Origin: Methylococcaceae bacterium
GTDB lineage: Bacteria; Pseudomonadota; Gammaproteobacteria; Methylococcales; Methylomonadaceae
Direction: 5' to 3'
Length of the DNA: 12,346 bases
Assembly: GCA_003542275.1 (NCBI GenBank)
Contig: DPKY01000247.1
Coordinates: 1-12,346, forward strand
The position numbers and the translations under genes were made by a program. A model generated the notes under the pieces. That model was not told the origin of the DNA. It worked only from the letters and a program-made list of their open reading frames with translations, and made no database searches. Below, piece by piece: positions 9,748-12,346 of this stretch. The stretch's first letter is position 1, and each line of letters begins with the position of its first letter.

Positions 9748-11166
9748 TTAGCGACGGGCTTTTTCAATCATTTGGCTAGTGGAGTGCCCCGCTACAAAAT
9801 CCAATATTTTCACTTCCCCGCCATGAGCAATAACCGCCGCGCCACCCACCACGTCTTCGGGTTGATAATCCCCTCCCTTAACAAGCACATCAGGCAGCAA
9901 AGACGCATAAAGCCGCTCGGGCGTTTCTTCATTAAAAGACACCACCCAATCAACACATTCTAGCGCCGCCAAAACGGCCATCCGCGCGTTCAAGTCATTG
10001 ATGGGGCGCGAGTTGCCCTTGAGTAATTTGACGGATTCATCTGAATTGACCGCCACACACAAGCGGTCACCGAGTTTTTTCGCTTGTTGTAAATAGGTAA
10101 TATGTCCAATATGGAGTAAATCAAAACAGCCGTTTGTCATGATGACTTTTTCACCGCGTGCTCTAGCACGCAGTAGGCAGTTGGCAAATTCGACTTCACT
10201 GACAACACCAAACAACGCATCGCGGTGCGTGTGCATCTCACGGCTCAGCTCAAGTACGCAAACGCTTGACGTGCCCACTTTGCCTACCACAATCCCCGCC
10301 GCCAAATTCGCCAGCATCATGGCATCACGCGCCGCTAATCCCACCGCCAGCCCAAGCGCCATCACGGCAATGACCGTATCGCCCGCGCCAGTCACATCAA
10401 ACACTTCCTTGGCCTGCGCAGGCAGAGAGTGCGTGGACTGCGCATCGATAAGACTCATGCCCGCTTCACCGCGCGTGAGGAGTAGCGTATCAATATCATA
10501 GTGAGCAAGTAGGTCGCGCCCTTTTTGCATAAGCGTCGCTTCGTCTTGACACGCACCCATCACGGCATAAAATTCAGCGAGATTAGGCGTAATCATATCC
10601 GCCTTGGCATAGCGTTGATAATTGCTGCCTTTAGGGTCGACAAGGGTCTTTAAGCCGGCTTGCTTTGCCAGTGCAATATACGCGGCCACATTCGCCAGCG
10701 TGCCTTTTCCATAATCCGAAAAGACAACAATATCATGCGTGGCAACATGGGCTTGCAGACCTTCAAGCAAGGCTTGTGAATTGACCACAAGCGGCGTTTC
10801 TTCAAAATCGACGCGCAACAGCTGTTGATGCTGCGCCATGACACGCAATTTACAAATCGTTTGCATTTTATCGTCAATGACAAAATGACATCGCACCCCC
10901 TCGGCGGCGAGAAGTGCCTGCACCTGCTGCCCATCCAAATCATCGCCAATCGCGCCAATTAAGGTAACCTGTCCCCCTAATTTTGCGATATTTAACGCCA
11001 CGTTCGCCGCGCCGCCCAAACGCTCTTCAATACGCGCAACTTTAACAACAGGCACTGGCGCTTCAGGTGAAATTCTCGCCACCTGACCTGACCAATAACG
11101 GTCAAGCATAACGTCGCCCATCACAATAATGCGTGCGGTTTTAAAATCAGGTAAATTGGCTAACAT
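9748..11166 (-). CDS. hldE: Bifunctional heptose 7-phosphate kinase / heptose 1-phosphate adenylyltransferase
   Basis: Carries out two steps of ADP-heptose synthesis for the LPS inner core: phosphorylation of D-glycero-beta-D-manno-heptose 7-phosphate at C1 and, after GmhB action, adenylylation. From the ATG at 11166 it has 472 residues (E. coli 477). The N-terminal ribokinase-like domain (about 1-320) shows GDVMLDRYW (17-25), RISPEAPVPV (31-40), the GGAANVA loop (51-57) and DVTGAGDT (257-264) with the catalytic Asp263. The C-terminal nucleotidyltransferase domain (about 340-472) begins with TNGCFDLLHIGH, whose HIGH is at 352-355, and has VNSDESVKLLKG and LVKGGDY. A TTG 39 bases upstream is in frame but rejected. 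The chosen ATG has GAGGA eight bases ahead and fits the family N-terminus. It overlaps gmhA by 20 bases. The fused form is typical of gammaproteobacteria; many other lineages have two genes. Confidence 0.96.
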   Translation of the reverse strand: MLANLPDFKTARIIVMGDVMLDRYWSGQVARISPEAPVPVVKVARIEERLGGAANVALNIAKLGGQVTLIGAIGDDLDGQQVQALLAAEGVRCHFVIDDKMQTICKLRVMAQHQQLLRVDFEETPLVVNSQALLEGLQAHVATHDIVVFSDYGKGTLANVAAYIALAKQAGLKTLVDPKGSNYQRYAKADMITPNLAEFYAVMGACQDEATLMQKGRDLLAHYDIDTLLLTRGEAGMSLIDAQSTHSLPAQAKEVFDVTGAGDTVIAVMALGLAVGLAARDAMMLANLAAGIVVGKVGTSSVCVLELSREMHTHRDALFGVVSEVEFANCLLRARARGEKVIMTNGCFDLLHIGHITYLQQAKKLGDRLCVAVNSDESVKLLKGNSRPINDLNARMAVLAALECVDWVVSFNEETPERLYASLLPDVLVKGGDYQPEDVVGGAAVIAHGGEVKILDFVAGHSTSQMIEKARR

Positions 11167-11722
11167 CAACACTGTCCTCAACGACACCACACCAGTAATG
11201 TCCAATCAAAATATGGATTTCTTGAATACGCGCCGTCACGGTTGAGGGAACGTGAATAGTGAGCGTGGCGAGTTCAGCTAACGCGCCACCGCCCTCACCG
11301 GTTAAGCCAATGACCTGCAAACCTTTTGCACGAGCAATTTTTACCGCCTCAAGTACATTTTGACTCTTTCCCGACGTAGAGATGGCAATCAACACATCTC
11401 CCGCATTGCCAAGCGCTTCAATTTGCCGAGCAAACACACTCGCAAATTCAAAATCATTGGCGTGTGCCGTCAAAATAGAACTGTCCGTTGTCAGTGCAAT
11501 CGCTGGCAAGGCGCGTCGCTTTTGCGCATAGCGTACCACCAATTCTGCGGCAATATGTTGCGCATCTGCTGCGCTGCCACCATTCCCGCATAGCAACACC
11601 TTATTGCCGCGAGAAAAAGCCGATACCAGCAACGCAGCCGCCGACTCAACGGCTTGGCTACATTGCGCCGCACGCGCCATCACGTCGCGGTGTTGGGCAA
11701 GTTCATCACTAAATGTTTTCAT
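11147..11722 (-). CDS. gmhA: Phosphoheptose isomerase
   Basis: Converts sedoheptulose 7-phosphate to D-glycero-D-manno-heptose 7-phosphate, the first committed step toward LPS heptose, in the cytoplasm. The 191 residues (E. coli 192) form a single SIS sugar-isomerase domain. Signatures are CGNGGSAADAQHIAAEL (45-61), LTTDSS (77-82), STSGKS (115-120) and IQEIHILIGH (166-175). His56, Glu60, Gln167 and His175 match E. coli His61, Glu65, Gln172 and His180, including the catalytic and zinc-site residues, with a constant five-residue offset. AGGGG overlaps the stop codon of the upstream M16 gene just before the ATG, and the 3' end overlaps hldE by 20 bases, so three genes are probably translated from one message. 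Its product is the direct substrate of HldE. Confidence 0.97.
   Translation of the reverse strand: MKTFSDELAQHRDVMARAAQCSQAVESAAALLVSAFSRGNKVLLCGNGGSAADAQHIAAELVVRYAQKRRALPAIALTTDSSILTAHANDFEFASVFARQIEALGNAGDVLIAISTSGKSQNVLEAVKIARAKGLQVIGLTGEGGGALAELATLTIHVPSTVTARIQEIHILIGHYWCGVVEDSVDVSQFT
11175..11179 (-). promoter_or_regulatory. Ribosome binding site that fixes the hldE start
   Basis: GAGGA on the minus strand, inside the end of gmhA, lies eight bases before the ATG at 11166. The alternative in-frame TTG further upstream has no such site, so this motif decides the start and implies translation of hldE from within the gmhA reading frame. Confidence 0.6.
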
Positions 11723-11730
11723 GTCCCCTC
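11723..11730 (-). promoter_or_regulatory. gmhA ribosome binding site overlapping the M16 stop codon
   Basis: The minus strand reads TGAGGGGACATG: the M16 stop TGA (11731-11729) shares bases with a GAGGGG Shine-Dalgarno sequence placed just before the gmhA ATG. This arrangement favours coupled translation of the two genes. Confidence 0.65.
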
Positions 11731-12346
11731 ATTTTTGCGATACATTCATCTTTTGGGGTTCTAAATACGCGATATTTAGATGGTCATCAATGAAATATTT
11801 CTGCGCTACCGCTCGAATTTGCTCAGCGGTCACTTGATTGATTTTGGTGGCATACTCGCCTGCTTTTTGCCAGCCTAGACCAATAGTTTCAAGCATACCC
11901 AGTTGCATTGCTTGATAAAAATTCGAGTCACGCTGATACACTTGCCCCGCTATGACCTGCGCTTTAATACGCTCAAGTTCAGCGGGCTCAACTAATTGCG
12001 TTTGCAAGCGTGTGATTTCATTTTTCAGCGCCGCTTCAACGTCAAACACCGTTTTCCCTTCCGCTGGCGTGCCTTCCAGTTCAAATAAATCATCAAGACG
12101 TGAATTCATGTTATAGCCCGCACTGGCCGCGACAGCAATTTGCTTACCGCGTATCAATGTACGGCTCAAACGCGCACTGTTTCCACCATCTAAAACCCCC
12201 GCAAGCACCTCAAGCGCATACGCCTCGGCTTCTTCTTTTGCGGTATTGAGCGTGGGTACATGGTAGGCAAGTAACACAGAGGGCAGTTTTGCGGGGACTT
12301 TCACCGTCATTTTACGCGTGCCTTGCTGGGGTATTTCTACTTGCGG
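11729..12346 (-). CDS. M16 family (insulinase/pitrilysin-like) peptidase, C-terminal part
   Basis: The frame is open to the window edge, so the start lies outside; 205 residues are visible. They match the C-terminal half of bacterial M16 zinc-peptidase family proteins: LLAYHVPTL (visible residues 22-30), GGNSARLSRTLIRGKQIA, then a helical stretch and AQKYFIDDHLNIAYLEPQ at the end. The HxxEH zinc motif belongs to the unseen N-terminal half, so I cannot say whether this chain is catalytic or the inactive partner often encoded beside it. The ending (YFIDDHLNIAYLEPQ) resembles the catalytic subunits, which is a weak inference. Such proteins in Gram-negative bacteria are usually exported to the periplasm. 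It is followed after five bases by gmhA and likely shares its transcript; no second M16 gene lies downstream. Confidence 0.88.
   Translation of the reverse strand, partial: PQVEIPQQGTRKMTVKVPAKLPSVLLAYHVPTLNTAKEEAEAYALEVLAGVLDGGNSARLSRTLIRGKQIAVAASAGYNMNSRLDDLFELEGTPAEGKTVFDVEAALKNEITRLQTQLVEPAELERIKAQVIAGQVYQRDSNFYQAMQLGMLETIGLGWQKAGEYATKINQVTAEQIRAVAQKYFIDDHLNIAYLEPQKMNVSQK

Noticed and set aside
11167..11205. TTG start giving HldE 13 extra residues
   Set aside because: The extra residues have no family counterpart, and the ATG at 11166 has a well-spaced GAGGA.

Overview
The window looks like an ordinary, gene-dense stretch of a Gram-negative chromosome, most likely a gammaproteobacterium. 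The reasons are LPS heptose genes with a fused two-domain HldE, the cutA-dsbD pair, FxsA, a full-length ValS closely resembling the E. coli enzyme, and a Pseudomonas-type ArgB. Base composition, sampled by eye, is about 40-57% G+C from gene to gene. The genus cannot be named from what is visible. There is no rRNA, tRNA, CRISPR array, insertion sequence or phage gene, and I see no convincing new system. No stretch over 300 bases lacks a gene; the longest gap is the 116 bases between cutA and fxsA.

Layout, left block (plus strand, 1-7019): the 3' end of citrate synthase (gltA), acetylglutamate kinase (argB), a zinc-less medium-chain quinone oxidoreductase, a large OFA-type MFS transporter, and valyl-tRNA synthetase (valS). 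The gaps are short (26-56 bases), so read-through is possible, but the functions are not a pathway. Only the oxidoreductase and valS have clear Shine-Dalgarno sequences.

Middle block: valS meets dsbD tail to tail with 9 bases between the stop codons. The minus-strand pair cutA-dsbD (9157 down to 7029) overlaps by 22 bases if dsbD starts at its ATG. DsbD carries reducing power across the inner membrane for periplasmic disulfide reduction and cytochrome c maturation. cutA diverges from fxsA (plus strand), an inner-membrane protein gene.

Right block (minus strand, 12346 down to 9748): the end of an M16-family peptidase gene, then gmhA, then hldE, tightly packed (5 bases between stop and start, then a 20-base overlap) and probably one transcript. 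GmhA and HldE make ADP-heptose for the LPS inner core: GmhA isomerises sedoheptulose 7-phosphate, and HldE phosphorylates C1 and later adds the nucleotide. The missing steps, GmhB and HldD, are not in the window. A 7-bp hairpin between the converging fxsA and hldE is the best terminator here.

Most value lies in corrected starts (dsbD, fxsA, hldE), overlapping gene pairs, and details of the transporter and of ArgB.
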